Positions 8,948 through 19,125 of a DNA stretch of 64,000 bases are shown piece after piece. The first letter of the stretch is position 1; the number at the start of each line of letters is the position of its first letter. The stretch comes from Trichomonas vaginalis G3 (lineage: Eukaryota; Parabasalia; Trichomonadida; Trichomonadidae), in NCBI RefSeq assembly GCF_026262505.1, contig NC_067204.1, positions 11,922,522 to 11,986,521 on the forward strand, in the 5' to 3' direction. The translations under genes were made by a program, and so were the position numbers. A model generated the notes under the pieces. That model had not been told where the DNA came from, made no database searches, and was given only the letters and a program-made list of their open reading frames with translations.

Positions 8948-10273
8948 TTATTCAGCAACTTCTTCAGCTCTCTTTGATTCTTGAATGACTTTATTATATT
9001 CTTCGATATGTTGATCGAGAGTTGCAAGAAGTTCATTCAATTGTTGAATCTTTCTCTGCAAAGAATCTCTTCTATTTGTAAGAAGCTGTTTATGCTCTGT
9101 AAGAGAGTTAATATCATTCATTAAGTCTTCGAGTCTTGTAGATTGTGACCAATTCCATACGCTTTGGACATCAATTGGATTTACGTTCAAAGAAGCAAGA
9201 CGAGTGCACATATCAGCAGGAACTGTTGGGGATTTGTTAACTTTGCTTCCTTTTCTGCCTCTTGCTGATGTTGGAGCTTTCTTTGGAGAATTTCTTTCTG
9301 TAAGTACCTGGAAACGCTTCATAAGATCTTCATTATGTTGTTGTAATGCTGTATTCCTATCTTTCTCTCTGGCTTTCTCATCCTTGAGCTCATTTACATC
9401 AATTGTATCGATTTTATCTGCAATATTTGGAATCATGTTGAGAAGAGGCTCATCTTCTGCAATAAGACGCTTCTGTGCCATGAGATCATCATTTTTACGT
9501 CTAGCAGCAGCAAGTCGGCCAGCTGTATCACCAAGATCGTCAATTTGATGGATCAAAGATTCAATATCATCGTAATTGACCGTCTCAGGTGGTGGTATAC
9601 TATCGATTTTATTGTTAAGATCCTGTATTCTGTTCTGTGCGAGCTGTTTTTCTGCAGCTAAAGTAGCAATATCATCTAAATAGTCATTAATTCTTTGGTT
9701 GTAAACTGGCTTTGTCTTGTCAATGCGTCGTTGAAGGAGCTGAAGTGTATTTTCTGAGAATAGATCAAGGATAAACAAGTAATCTTCGTGATCTGTTTCA
9801 TCTTGAGTAGAATTGTTCAAATCAACAATGCACTCGCAGATTTTTTTCATCTGTGGATTTTCAAATGTGTATGAATAAAGTAAGTCAGCTGGTGTAAATT
9901 TATCTTTGTTTATGTTTGCGTTAAGTTTCATAAGCATTTCTTGTAAGATTCTAATTTCTTCATGTAGTTGTTCCCTATCTGCGTTGAGTGAATTAATTGT
10001 TTTACATAGCTGAGCAACTCGTTTATCAGAACTAACGATTAGTGTTGATTTTTGTGTTCCTCTAGGGGATCCTAACGCCGAGAGTTGATGCATTGATTGT
10101 GATGATTTAGCAGAAAGATCTCTCATGCTTGAATAAATTTCACTTTCTTTTTCAGAAAGTTGGCGAAGGTGATCAAGAGATCTATTGTATAATTCTTCAA
10201 GTTTAGGTCTTGTAAGTTTATTAACTGATGAAGGACTACTAATATATGGTTGCCACCAGGAAGATCCTGACAT
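8948..10273 (-). CDS. Coiled-coil protein, cytoskeletal type
   Basis: A 441-residue protein. After a Ser/Pro/Trp-containing head (MSGSSWWQPYISSPSS) it is almost entirely heptad-rich helix: about residues 30-130, 180-330 and 390-435. A basic, Ser/Thr/Pro-rich linker (SPKKAPTSARGRKGSK, about residue 330) separates the last coil. A possible globular part lies at about 130-180. There is no membrane segment or enzyme motif. The arrangement suggests a structural component of the axoneme, basal body or mitotic apparatus, but I do not recognise a specific family. The next gene (10750) is divergent. Confidence 0.7.
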   Translation of the reverse strand: MSGSSWWQPYISSPSSVNKLTRPKLEELYNRSLDHLRQLSEKESEIYSSMRDLSAKSSQSMHQLSALGSPRGTQKSTLIVSSDKRVAQLCKTINSLNADREQLHEEIRILQEMLMKLNANINKDKFTPADLLYSYTFENPQMKKICECIVDLNNSTQDETDHEDYLFILDLFSENTLQLLQRRIDKTKPVYNQRINDYLDDIATLAAEKQLAQNRIQDLNNKIDSIPPPETVNYDDIESLIHQIDDLGDTAGRLAAARRKNDDLMAQKRLIAEDEPLLNMIPNIADKIDTIDVNELKDEKAREKDRNTALQQHNEDLMKRFQVLTERNSPKKAPTSARGRKGSKVNKSPTVPADMCTRLASLNVNPIDVQSVWNWSQSTRLEDLMNDINSLTEHKQLLTNRRDSLQRKIQQLNELLATLDQHIEEYNKVIQESKRAEEVAE

Positions 10274-10749
10274 TTATAATTTTTTTTTATAAACGAAGAA
10301 TTTTGAAAAGCATATACATTCTAATTCTGTAATTAGCATTAATGGACTATACATAATGTAATTATTCATTATTGTTAGAATTTTATCTGCTGCAAAAAGA
10401 TTTCCAGCATGAAATTCTGATTAGACATTAAATATGTCCATATATGTATTCAACTGTATTATCGTTTTAAGTATCTACATAGATGATACCTAATATCAAT
10501 CTTTATAGGTCTCATATTGTTACATCATTATCTCTAAACATAAAATAATCATAATCAAATTGTATTTGTCCGATGTGTCGATCATTATCTAGTTTTTAGA
10601 AGATTTTCTTTCATCGAATCGAAAATGTGTTCAAATATTATATTTAGGGTTAATATCAAAAAATATATGTTCGTTATAATGATATATGATTAGTTGTTAG
10701 GTTTATTTGTTGATATTCCTTTTTGAATTATGAGATTTTGACACTTTGA
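10274..10749. other. Divergent intergenic region
   Basis: About 476 bp between divergently transcribed genes. It must contain both promoters. No ORF, TIR or tandem repeat is evident. Confidence 0.4.
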
Positions 10750-11967
10750 ATGTCGCAAGCAGAGATTTTAACTTATTTAACAGGATTATTCAAAGAGCCA
10801 AAGGTCAGAATTTTAGTTGAAGGCCCTACTCTTTGTGGAAAAACTACTACAATACTTAAAGCTTTAGAATCTTCAGGAAGACAATACATTCATCTTACAG
10901 TTGCTCAATTATTCATTGACCCTAATGTACAAACAATGTCTATTCTCGATAAGTTTATAACTAACGGATATTTGATATTTTTAGATGATATTGACACTAT
11001 TTTCCCGTTGAAAGATCCTGATTTTGTTTTAATTCAACGATTCTTTTCAAGAAAACCAAATGTTATTGCCGCTACACGCGATAAAAATGAAATCCATCCA
11101 TTCGCATCTCGTTATTTCCGTGATGTTTTCATTATGGAACAACCTCCAACGAAATTACAGTCAGAAAACATTGCCCATGTCACATTTGATGACATTGGTG
11201 GTGCCCAAAAAGCGAAAGATACAGTTATGATGATGGCTTCATGGTCTGTCCTCAATGCGAAGAAAATTTCTTCTTGGGGACTTAAACCTCCAAGTGGAGC
11301 CATATTATACGGTCCACCTGGTACAGGTAAGACATTACTTGCCAAAGCAGCTGCTAATGCTTGTCACTGCTCCTTCTTTTCCATTGCAATTCCAGATTTA
11401 CTTCGTTGTTTAGTTGGTGAATCAGAGAAACGTTTGACGCGGACATTTGAGATTGCCAGAGCCAACGCACCTTCCATTGTGTTCATTGATGAAGTACAAG
11501 CCCTATTCGGACGAAGGGCAGAGCGTCGAGGAGACAGTAATCGATTGGTTGTCCAATTATTGGCCCAATTAGATTTGTCTTCGAAAAATGGAACTGTTTT
11601 CTGTTTGGCGGCAACCAACGCCATAGAAGCTGTTGATCCTGCATTGCTACAACCAGGAAGGTTCGAAGAAGTCATTGAAGTAAGCTTGCCATCTCTAGAA
11701 GACAGAGAAGACATTGTTCGTGTTGTTTGTCAGAAAATTAAACACGAGAATGATGTCGATGAAAACAGAAATGAAATTGCAAGACTGACTGAAGGAATGA
11801 CCGCTTCTGATATCAATGGTATCTGCCAGAAGGCTGCAATCGCTGCAATGATGGATGGAAGAGATAAATTGGCTTTGGAAGATATTAAGAACGAAATTAA
11901 GAATGAAGCATTTAAGAGATTCAGAACTGGAAAGAAAATTTCTGTTGCAAAACCAAAGGAATGTTAG
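10750..11967 (+). CDS. Tandem AAA ATPase, Cdc48/AFG2-like, compact
   Basis: A 405-residue protein with two P-loop modules. The first (residues about 1-130) is short and degenerate: Walker A-like GPTLCGKT near residue 24 and Walker B-like LIFLDDID near residue 75. The second is a canonical AAA domain beginning VTFDDIGGAQ: Walker A GPPGTGKT at 188-195, Walker B IVFIDE near 243, the arginine-finger region RRAERRGDSN and sensor-1 AATN near 287. It ends with an AAA+ lid and a Lys-rich tail. Full-length Cdc48/AFG2 proteins are about 750-800 residues, so this one lacks the N-terminal domain and most of the first ring domain. It is probably a unfoldase-type ATPase related to SPATA5/AFG2 or NVL. The exact orthology is unclear. 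Confidence 0.8.
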   Translation: MSQAEILTYLTGLFKEPKVRILVEGPTLCGKTTTILKALESSGRQYIHLTVAQLFIDPNVQTMSILDKFITNGYLIFLDDIDTIFPLKDPDFVLIQRFFSRKPNVIAATRDKNEIHPFASRYFRDVFIMEQPPTKLQSENIAHVTFDDIGGAQKAKDTVMMMASWSVLNAKKISSWGLKPPSGAILYGPPGTGKTLLAKAAANACHCSFFSIAIPDLLRCLVGESEKRLTRTFEIARANAPSIVFIDEVQALFGRRAERRGDSNRLVVQLLAQLDLSSKNGTVFCLAATNAIEAVDPALLQPGRFEEVIEVSLPSLEDREDIVRVVCQKIKHENDVDENRNEIARLTEGMTASDINGICQKAAIAAMMDGRDKLALEDIKNEIKNEAFKRFRTGKKISVAKPKEC

Positions 11968-12726
11968 TTTTATTTGAAAATAAAGTTTTTATAGAGTGTT
12001 TTAATGATTTGACTTTTTTAGTACTTTTTATAACTATTTAATGGAATATATGCTAATTTCCGAAATTGCATATTTTAGTTCTCAACTGATTAAGATGTTT
12101 TGATAAAGCTTATCTCATCAATTTGATACGATTTTACTCAAATGAATCAATAAATAGAAAACAATATAAGATTTGCATAAATTGAGTCATAAGATAGTAT
12201 GTTTATCAAAGCATGACAAATAGAAACAAAAATTATTTGACAAAAAGTCATTTTTATGGATTTTGTATATATTATTTAGTTTACCATTGCATGTTGAGTA
12301 TACTATTAAAACGCATGAATTCCAAAATTTTTTTGAAAAAGAAAAAATAAAATGGAAAACTGTTAGAATTTCAATCAAAATGGCTAAAATAAGAAAAATT
12401 TGGAAAATTTTGAAAAATAAAAAAGATATAATAATAGGCATAAAATCAAATTCATCCATAATTGTTTTACTAAATCGTAATTTTGATAAATTAATAAAAA
12501 TTATCATTGATTTGATACATAATTAGATAATAAAACACGATAAACCCTTAAGGTGTTTAAATATTCTTATTAATTGATTTCGAAGTGGAACAGATAAAAA
12601 AATATAATTATTGAAATTTAATGAAATACATAAACATTCAAAATAATCAAACTATTTTAATTGGTATTACAATAAAAAAAATATGATTTTTAGTATTTTG
12701 CTACACAAAAAAATAAATAAGGAAAA
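11968..12726. other. Convergent intergenic region, AT-rich
   Basis: About 760 bp between convergent genes. Overlapping ORFs on both strands at 12187-12526 are Lys/Ile/Phe-rich products of AT-rich sequence and have no Inr. Nothing else is recognised. Confidence 0.4.
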
Positions 12727-15093
12727 TTACTTCTTCTTGAGAAGGGCCTTGACGTCATCACGGGTTGCCAAGTCATATGGCAATAACTGGTTATTAGTGC
12801 GGCAGTCAAGAGCAATTCCGCGGAAAACAATAAGAATTCTAACAAGTTCTATATTGTTATTCTCTGCAGCGATATGTAGAGCGGTGTATCCCTCGATATC
12901 CTTCTTATTGATGTCAGAGCCATCGAGAGAAATGAGGATTCTGACCATATCGACCAAACCTCTTTCTGTAGCGTGGTGGAGCGCTGTGCAACCAGCCTCG
13001 TCGACATTTGCAACAGGGAATGCGGTCTTGAAGAACTGTGAAAGGAGCTGTACGTTCTGGAATTCCGCTGCGAGTCTGAATACTTCATCTTTCTCTTTCA
13101 TCTGAGTAACAATGAAATCTGTAATGAATTTACGCTGACCAATGATGGCGCAGATGATGGAAATGCCATCGATGTCCTTCATCGGTACGAAACCGCGTTG
13201 TAAAAGATATGTGAAAATGCATTGAGCTCCTTGAATGCATGTATACTGTAATAACGTAAGTTCGTCTGTATCGTCGATTCCCATGTCGTAAATATCGTTT
13301 GTAATTTTCATATTGAAATCGAAATCTTCTTCCTTTGTAAGGGCTTGGAATTTACCAAGGTCATCACGACAGATAGCATCTCCAAGCTCTGTAGCGTAGA
13401 TCTGATGTTCGCGAACCTTGAAGAATTTCTCCCAATCGTTTGCTTTGTATTGATCGAGGTTTTCCTTGAAATCTAGGATGATCTTATCAAGGAAGCCCAT
13501 GCCTTCTTCGAACTGAAGGGCTGCTAAGCTCCTGTAAACATCCTTATGAGAACGTTCTAAAAATGGAGCGAAGTAGTAGAAGAGAATGAGCTTGGACTGT
13601 ACAAAGCTATCGTTCTGAACCATCCAGTTGTAAAGACGGTCAGAAATGTCTTGATTAGTGTAAACTCTAACCTGATTAAGGAGATAGAGGAATCTTGCAA
13701 GGGCGTATTGCTTAGCGCGTGGCTCCTCTGTGTAGAATGTCTCCATGATATGTGAGAAAAGTGAATCTGCGAGCTGGCCGTAGTTATTTGTTGTTTGGTT
13801 AGCTGTACTAACGAGGTAGAAAACGAGATCTGCCAAAAGAAGCATATCGCGCTGACGAATTTGGGCTGCGCGAATGAGATTCGAAACAATAACCGTAATT
13901 CCGTCTCTTTCGGCTCCAAAAACGAGAGCGTAGATTGCAGACTTTGCGTTATTGATGTTGCGCTTGTTAAGATTGAGAAGTAAGTTTTGAAGTGTATATG
14001 CGGAATAAACGAATTGTTTCATGTTTGTTGGGACTATTGGCATTGGGAATGCGTCCTTGAGGTATGTAATAGCATCAGGATTACTCTCAGCTGCACCTTG
14101 GATCATGTAGTTGAGTGCAATTTGTCTTTGCGTTTCATTATGAGCATTTTGCATAAGATGGAGGGCATATTGGTATTGGGCAACATTGTTACCTTTATCA
14201 GCAGCAATTTTAAGGAATGCACGGGCTGTTGCTGATGGTTCAACGTTTTCTGCGGCTTCATCTCCATCTTCCTGCCTGACTTGCTCGATTTGATATTTGC
14301 AGATCTCATCGTAGAAGTCGTAAGCAACATTCCAGTCGCCTTCTTCTCCAGAACGCCACTGGAACTCGAATTGAGTGCCTCCTTGTGATTGATCACAAGC
14401 TTTGCGAAGTAAGTGTCCCATAGCTGTGAAGAATTGAGCAAGTCCATCGTTTGTGCACTGCTCGCATAATGCAGCAACATCGAGAACGATATCTTTTGGA
14501 AGATCATCGAATGAAGTATTTGGAACAATGCCAACAGAGCGAAGACCATGACGGTCAGCGACTGCATAGCAAAGTTTGAGGATTTGGAGTGGATCAATCT
14601 TAGCACGAGAGGTATGAATGATCCTATCAATAACTTCGTAAGGAAGTGTTGGGAAAAGAGGTTCCTCGACATATCTTGGGAGGCAAGCTGTCATGATTGC
14701 TTCGAGTCTTTCGATTGGGAAATCAGTTCCAAGGAATTTATTATATAATTCGAGAATAATTTTAGCAGGAATTGTTGTCTTGATAATTTCTTCGATTTTT
14801 GTGACTAATGTTGTTGCTTCCCAATGTTCAGCGAGAAGAAGTAAATATACTGATTCAGCTCCCTTGATTTCAATTTGCTGGCACTGGCATGCCTTGATAA
14901 ATAGGTCGAATGTACTCTTTTCGTAGTTGTCATTAATCTCGATATGGTTTTCATTGAAATTAAATAATTGGGCAAATTTCCTAGAATATTTTAAGAAAAG
15001 AACTGGATCAACTGAATATTCGTCACCGTTGTGGATTATGGAATACGTTCCTGTATTGAACAAAGAATCCTCGTAGGTGAGCTTCAAAGCCAT
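12727..15093 (-). CDS. BTB-like, Sel1/TPR-like and ankyrin repeat protein
   Basis: A 788-residue protein. Residues about 1-130 resemble a BTB/POZ fold (Y-S-V-D-P-V-L-F-L-K-Y-S-R-K-F segment, then helix pairs), as in many trichomonad ankyrin proteins. Residues about 250-350 hold Sel1-like units (AFLKIAADKGNNVAQYQYAL, then ALNYMIQGAAESNPDAITYL). A helical middle follows. At least two good ankyrin repeats lie at the C-terminus (GCTALHHATERGLVDMVRIL and GYTALHIAAENNNIELVRIL). This is the common BTB-BACK-Sel1-ankyrin plan of parabasalid and amoebozoan scaffold proteins. It may act as a substrate adaptor for a cullin ligase, but that is inferred. Sequence complexity and GC are higher than in the ankyrin copies at 17 kb and 48 kb, which suggests a conserved single-copy gene. 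Confidence 0.7.
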   Translation of the reverse strand: MALKLTYEDSLFNTGTYSIIHNGDEYSVDPVLFLKYSRKFAQLFNFNENHIEINDNYEKSTFDLFIKACQCQQIEIKGAESVYLLLLAEHWEATTLVTKIEEIIKTTIPAKIILELYNKFLGTDFPIERLEAIMTACLPRYVEEPLFPTLPYEVIDRIIHTSRAKIDPLQILKLCYAVADRHGLRSVGIVPNTSFDDLPKDIVLDVAALCEQCTNDGLAQFFTAMGHLLRKACDQSQGGTQFEFQWRSGEEGDWNVAYDFYDEICKYQIEQVRQEDGDEAAENVEPSATARAFLKIAADKGNNVAQYQYALHLMQNAHNETQRQIALNYMIQGAAESNPDAITYLKDAFPMPIVPTNMKQFVYSAYTLQNLLLNLNKRNINNAKSAIYALVFGAERDGITVIVSNLIRAAQIRQRDMLLLADLVFYLVSTANQTTNNYGQLADSLFSHIMETFYTEEPRAKQYALARFLYLLNQVRVYTNQDISDRLYNWMVQNDSFVQSKLILFYYFAPFLERSHKDVYRSLAALQFEEGMGFLDKIILDFKENLDQYKANDWEKFFKVREHQIYATELGDAICRDDLGKFQALTKEEDFDFNMKITNDIYDMGIDDTDELTLLQYTCIQGAQCIFTYLLQRGFVPMKDIDGISIICAIIGQRKFITDFIVTQMKEKDEVFRLAAEFQNVQLLSQFFKTAFPVANVDEAGCTALHHATERGLVDMVRILISLDGSDINKKDIEGYTALHIAAENNNIELVRILIVFRGIALDCRTNNQLLPYDLATRDDVKALLKKK

Positions 15094-15359
15094 GAAATTG
15101 TTACTGTTTAGATTCCGTTAAATAACCGATTGTAAACTTTCCCTTATTGAAGTTTCTAAACAGAAAAGAGAGTTTTATTAGATAGATATAGAAACACCTT
15201 TTGGAATTCTATTTAATTGTAAAATCAAATCATAATTTAGAGATTTTGAAAAAAATTTTCAAAAAATAATCTGTTTCAAATTCATTGATATTTAGCATAT
15301 AACCATAAAAAGTAAAAATAATAGTAAATATTCAAACAAAATACTTTAACAAACAAAAA

Positions 15360-16328
15360 TTAAAAATTATTCATTTTGAGCAATGAAAGGCTTTTTGTAG
15401 ATGTTATAGCACAATATAATCTCTGGTTTGCAACTGACTGAATTTCTTTGTCATGCATGTAAGAAATAAAAACTTGAGGTTCTGGACCCTGATTAATAGT
15501 CGAAGAGTAAATATTTCCGTTAAGATTTGATGATAAAAGTAGATTTTCGAAAGAAAGTCCCCAGCTAATAGCACTGACGGATCCTTCTTGTTCTTTAACG
15601 ACTGAAACAGGAATTCCGGGCTGTCTAGTATCTATTATAACAATGCAATGCGAATTGTATGAAAACGCAGCGATCTTTGTTGCATCATACGGTGAAACTG
15701 CACATCTCATTAAAGGAAGAGCAGTTTGGTAATAAATAACGGATGATTCTAGCTCGCGTATATCAAAGAATCTCATTGAACCATCAAATCCACATGTAAC
15801 AAATGTGGGTGTTGATCCAACAAATTTAATGTCATGAATTGGGTGATCATGCGCCATAATTCTTGTAGTAGGCTGGGCCATTGATATATCAACACATGTT
15901 GCAGAGCAATCTGAGCTACAGCATACAACTTTAGTTTCATCATAAGTTGACCAATCAAGACCAGTCAATGGTGAATTATCTGGAGCAATAGTGACATCAG
16001 AAAGAAGATTGATCTCTCCTGGCTGACATTGCCATAATTTTAATGTGTTTGCACAAGTTATAAATAAATCTGTCGTATCTTGAGAGCCCAATGGAGAAAA
16101 TTGACATGCAATTTGCGGATAGTCAATGCTTGTTATGCCTTCTGCGGCAATATTGTCTCCATTAAATCGATAAATTTGAATTTGATTTTGAATTTTCTTT
16201 TCAAATGAACAGATAACTAATCTTTTTTCCTGAGAAAAGATAGAATTAAATGCCAACGCGTATGGATTCCATGGAAGTCGAATGTTCTGAAGAGGTGAAA
16301 TAGAAATTCCGCTCCCTTCGAATTCCAT
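15360..16328 (-). CDS. DCAF7: WD40 protein, WDR68/DCAF7 family
   Basis: A 322-residue beta-propeller. The C-terminal half matches WDR68/DCAF7 (plant TTG1/LWD) closely by eye: VTCGFDGSMRFFDIRELE, then LPLMRCAVSPYDATKIAAF and VIIDTRQPGIPV, corresponding to the ADGSVRMFDLRHLEHS and DVRVPCTPV motifs of the family. The N-terminal NPYALAF motif is also typical (family: W-x-x-Y-A-x-N/A-W). The length (about 340 in animals) fits. The family binds DYRK/HIPK kinases and serves as a DDB1-CUL4 adaptor in nucleus and cytoplasm. TCAAAAAATG at the start gives a possible Inr directly on the ATG. Confidence 0.8.
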   Translation of the reverse strand: MEFEGSGISISPLQNIRLPWNPYALAFNSIFSQEKRLVICSFEKKIQNQIQIYRFNGDNIAAEGITSIDYPQIACQFSPLGSQDTTDLFITCANTLKLWQCQPGEINLLSDVTIAPDNSPLTGLDWSTYDETKVVCCSSDCSATCVDISMAQPTTRIMAHDHPIHDIKFVGSTPTFVTCGFDGSMRFFDIRELESSVIYYQTALPLMRCAVSPYDATKIAAFSYNSHCIVIIDTRQPGIPVSVVKEQEGSVSAISWGLSFENLLLSSNLNGNIYSSTINQGPEPQVFISYMHDKEIQSVANQRLYCAITSTKSLSLLKMNNF

Positions 16329-16941
16329 TTTTTGATAAAAATTTACATCATTTCAAATTTACAATTTGACAATGCTGATTTAATTTCTCCAGATATAAAA
16401 CAAGCATGATATAAGACAGATAGATTATTATCCAAAAAGCAAAAACTTGAAAAACAAGTGTGACAATTTCGTCATCTTTTCTTGTCTTCATGTTATATGT
16501 TCATTTGCGGTTATGCTACATAATGCTGTACAAGACTCCATTCCATTTCACCTGTGTTGCAATGTAACGATATTAAAAATATGGCATCTCAACAATAAAA
16601 CACTCAAAAGTTGGAATTTATGCTTAGTTTAAATATGAGGTTACAAAATATAGACACAAATACTGCATTTTACAAGCATAGGAACTAATGCAAGGACAAG
16701 CTTTGAAAATCGATTATTATTATTTGAAAGAGAAATAAATAAAAACTTTAAGTCTGCAAATTATAACAATAAGCTTGTTGCACTTATGTATCTCATAAAG
16801 TATTTTCCTAAACTCGAAGATCTTTGAGAGAAAAGAACTGAAATTTTTGTGGACATTGTTTTTACCACGTTTTTTTTCTCCCGATGGAATAAAAAAATAT
16901 GATAAGGTAAAATACAGATTTCGGACTTGTAAATTTTTAAC
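16329..16941. other. Divergent intergenic region
   Basis: About 610 bp upstream of both the WD40 gene (minus) and the ankyrin gene (plus). Short ORFs on both strands have no conserved features and are rejected. No TIR or tandem repeat is seen. Confidence 0.4.
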
Positions 16942-18660
16942 ACGTCCGATCAAGACATTCGTCCAGACAAATACAGTGAACTGAGAAGTGCCTATAAATA
17001 CTACATTGATTCATATGTTGCATTGTATCAGTTAAAAACGGAAAACGAAGAAGATTTATACTCAATTTACAAAATGATCAAAATGGAATTGATTGATTCA
17101 AAGAAATATCGCCCGCAATATCTTATAAAAAATATTTTTGACATCATTCCTTATAATAACCGCTATACTAAGTCAAATTTGAAACTTGCGAAACTCATTA
17201 CTGATGATTATCATGTATTGACGGTACCTGGTATTAATGATCTTTCTAAATACCTATTTTATGAAGAATACGGAATTAATTTGGGCAATACAAAAAATTT
17301 CGATACAAATACCCTCCAAAATCTCAAAATTCATTCAGAAGATACAATCTTCAGAGCTATTATGTATAATGATATAGAAAGATTCATCACATTCACTGAA
17401 AGAGAAGGATTTGATAAAGATCAAAAACTTAAAAGTAGTTTATATCCAAATTTTCATCACATTGTATATTCATTACTTGAATTATGTTGTTACCATGGAG
17501 CAGTTGATTGTTTCAAGTTATTAAGAACGAAATTCAACTCAGAAATAACTTATGACTGTCTAAAATTTTCATTTTTAGGAGGAAAACAAGAGATCATGAG
17601 TGAATGCTTGAAATATCAAAAACCATATTGGACAATGATGGAATATGCAATTATTTCACACAACATTGATTTTGTCACATTCTTGATGAATGAGTACGGA
17701 ATTAAAATCAATTTAAAAGATTGCGGAAAACATAAAAATCTTGAGTCATTTTTAGTTTATTTCGATCAAACTAATAACATTGACGAATCTTTTGTCGGCT
17801 CAACGATGTTTGATATTCTATCCTTTTGTAAATATTTCCTTACACTTGGTGCAAATATCAATGCAAAATATAGTACTGGACAAACCGCTCTTCATATAGC
17901 ATCAGAAAATAATAGTAAAGAAATAGCCGAACTTCTTCTTTCACACGGTGCAAATGTCAATGAAAAAAATGAATATGGACAAACCGCTCTTCATAAAGCA
18001 GCAGAACATAATAGTAAAGAGGTAGTTGAACTTCTTCTTTCACACGGCGCAAATGTCAATGAAAAAAATACATTTGGACAAATCGCTCTTCATAAAGCAG
18101 CAGAAAATAATAGTAAAGAAATAGCCGAACTTCTTCTTTCACACGGCGCAAATGTCAATGAAAAAAATATACATGGACAAACCGCTCTTCATAAAGCAGC
18201 AAAAAATAATAGTAAAGAGGTAGTTGAACTTCTTCTTTCACACGGCGCAAATATCAATGAAAAAGATAAATATAAAAAAACCGCTCTTCATATTGCAGCA
18301 TATAAAAATAGTAAAGAAATAGTCGAACTTCTTCTTTCACATGGCGCAAATGTCAATGAAAAAGATTATAATGGAGAAACTGCTCTTTTTATTGCAACAG
18401 TGGGTAATAGGAAAGAAATAGTCGAACTTCTTCTTTTACATGGTGCAAATGTCAATGAAAAAGATAAAGATGGTAGAACCGCTCTTTATGTTGCAACATG
18501 TATGAGATATAGAGAAACAGCTGAGATCCTCATCTCACATGGGGCGAATATCAATGAGATATAAGACAATGGAAAAATTACCCTTCATCCTGCAGCAAAA
18601 CATCAGTATAAAGAAATAGCTGAACTTCTTATTTCACATGGGATAAATATCTTGGTTTGA
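16942..18660 (+). pseudogene. DUF3447-ankyrin protein gene, start lost and stop-truncated
   Basis: This is the T. vaginalis multigene type: an N-terminal DUF3447-like helical domain (to about 17840) followed by about eight 33-residue ankyrin repeats in 99-bp units of very high mutual identity. The reading frame extends upstream of the first in-frame near-start codons to SDQDIRPDKYSEL, which is how family members begin after their Met, as I remember them. The Met position itself is ACG at 16942-16944, and no in-frame ATG lies between the upstream TAA (16930) and this point. At the other end an in-frame TAA at 18562 interrupts a further, degraded ankyrin repeat, which continues in frame to a TGA at 18660. 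Repeats 1-7 keep the TALHIAA and ELLLSHGANVNEK motifs. Non-AUG initiation at ACG is possible, but loss of both ends points to a recent pseudogene. Confidence 0.8.
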
Positions 18661-18714
18661 ATAAACTGTCACACCAGTCGTCATTTTTTTTTAAATTACT
18701 TTTTGATTTCAAGA

Positions 18715-18807
18715 ATGAAAGACTACCACTGCTGTGAAGGCTGCAAGTGTAGTTCATACTGCACAAAGGATAATAAATGCTACTCAGAATGCAAGTGTAA
18801 TCATTAA
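18715..18807 (+). CDS. Tiny Cys-rich ORF, metallothionein-like
   Basis: A 30-residue ORF in the gap after the ankyrin pseudogene. It has eight Cys and two His. The Cys are arranged as CC, two C-x-C motifs (CKC twice) and spaced single Cys, in a polar Lys/Ser/Tyr background with no hydrophobic core. This is the composition of metallothioneins or other small metal-binding peptides. A consensus-like Inr (TCATTTTTT at 18681) lies 34 nt upstream and TTTCAAG directly precedes the ATG. The stop is followed by an AT-rich tail. The alternative is a chance ORF, but eight Cys in 30 codons at about 30 percent GC is not expected by chance. Function is inferred from composition only. Confidence 0.45.
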   Translation: MKDYHCCEGCKCSSYCTKDNKCYSECKCNH

Positions 18808-19115
18808 ATATAAAATATATCATTATTTGTTTCAAAAAATGATTTTTTTACACATAGAGTAATCATTTCAAACAACTCAAATAGTGTTACATAAGGGCTT
18901 AGAGTTTTTATTTCGGCTTTTATATGCAATTTGGAAAAAGAATTTCATTCGAAATGCAGAATAAATTGAACCGAATAGTTCATACGTCATTCACATTTAC
19001 TACAAGATCTTTCCTTCTCGAAATGAATTAAAGAATTAAAGAATTAAAGAATCATATCTAAAATTATTCAACTTATTCTCTAGTTACAATATGTGCCATG
19101 GAATTACTGGGATGT
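18808..19115. other. Intergenic region
   Basis: About 300 bp, AT-rich. A small GAATTAAA triplication lies near 19023-19050. Nothing else is recognised. Confidence 0.35.
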
Positions 19116-19125
19116 CAATTGAATT

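Noticed and set aside
12187-12526. Overlapping ORFs on both strands in an AT-rich gap
   Set aside because: Composition is Ile/Lys/Phe/Asn only, with no conserved pattern and no Inr at a sensible distance.
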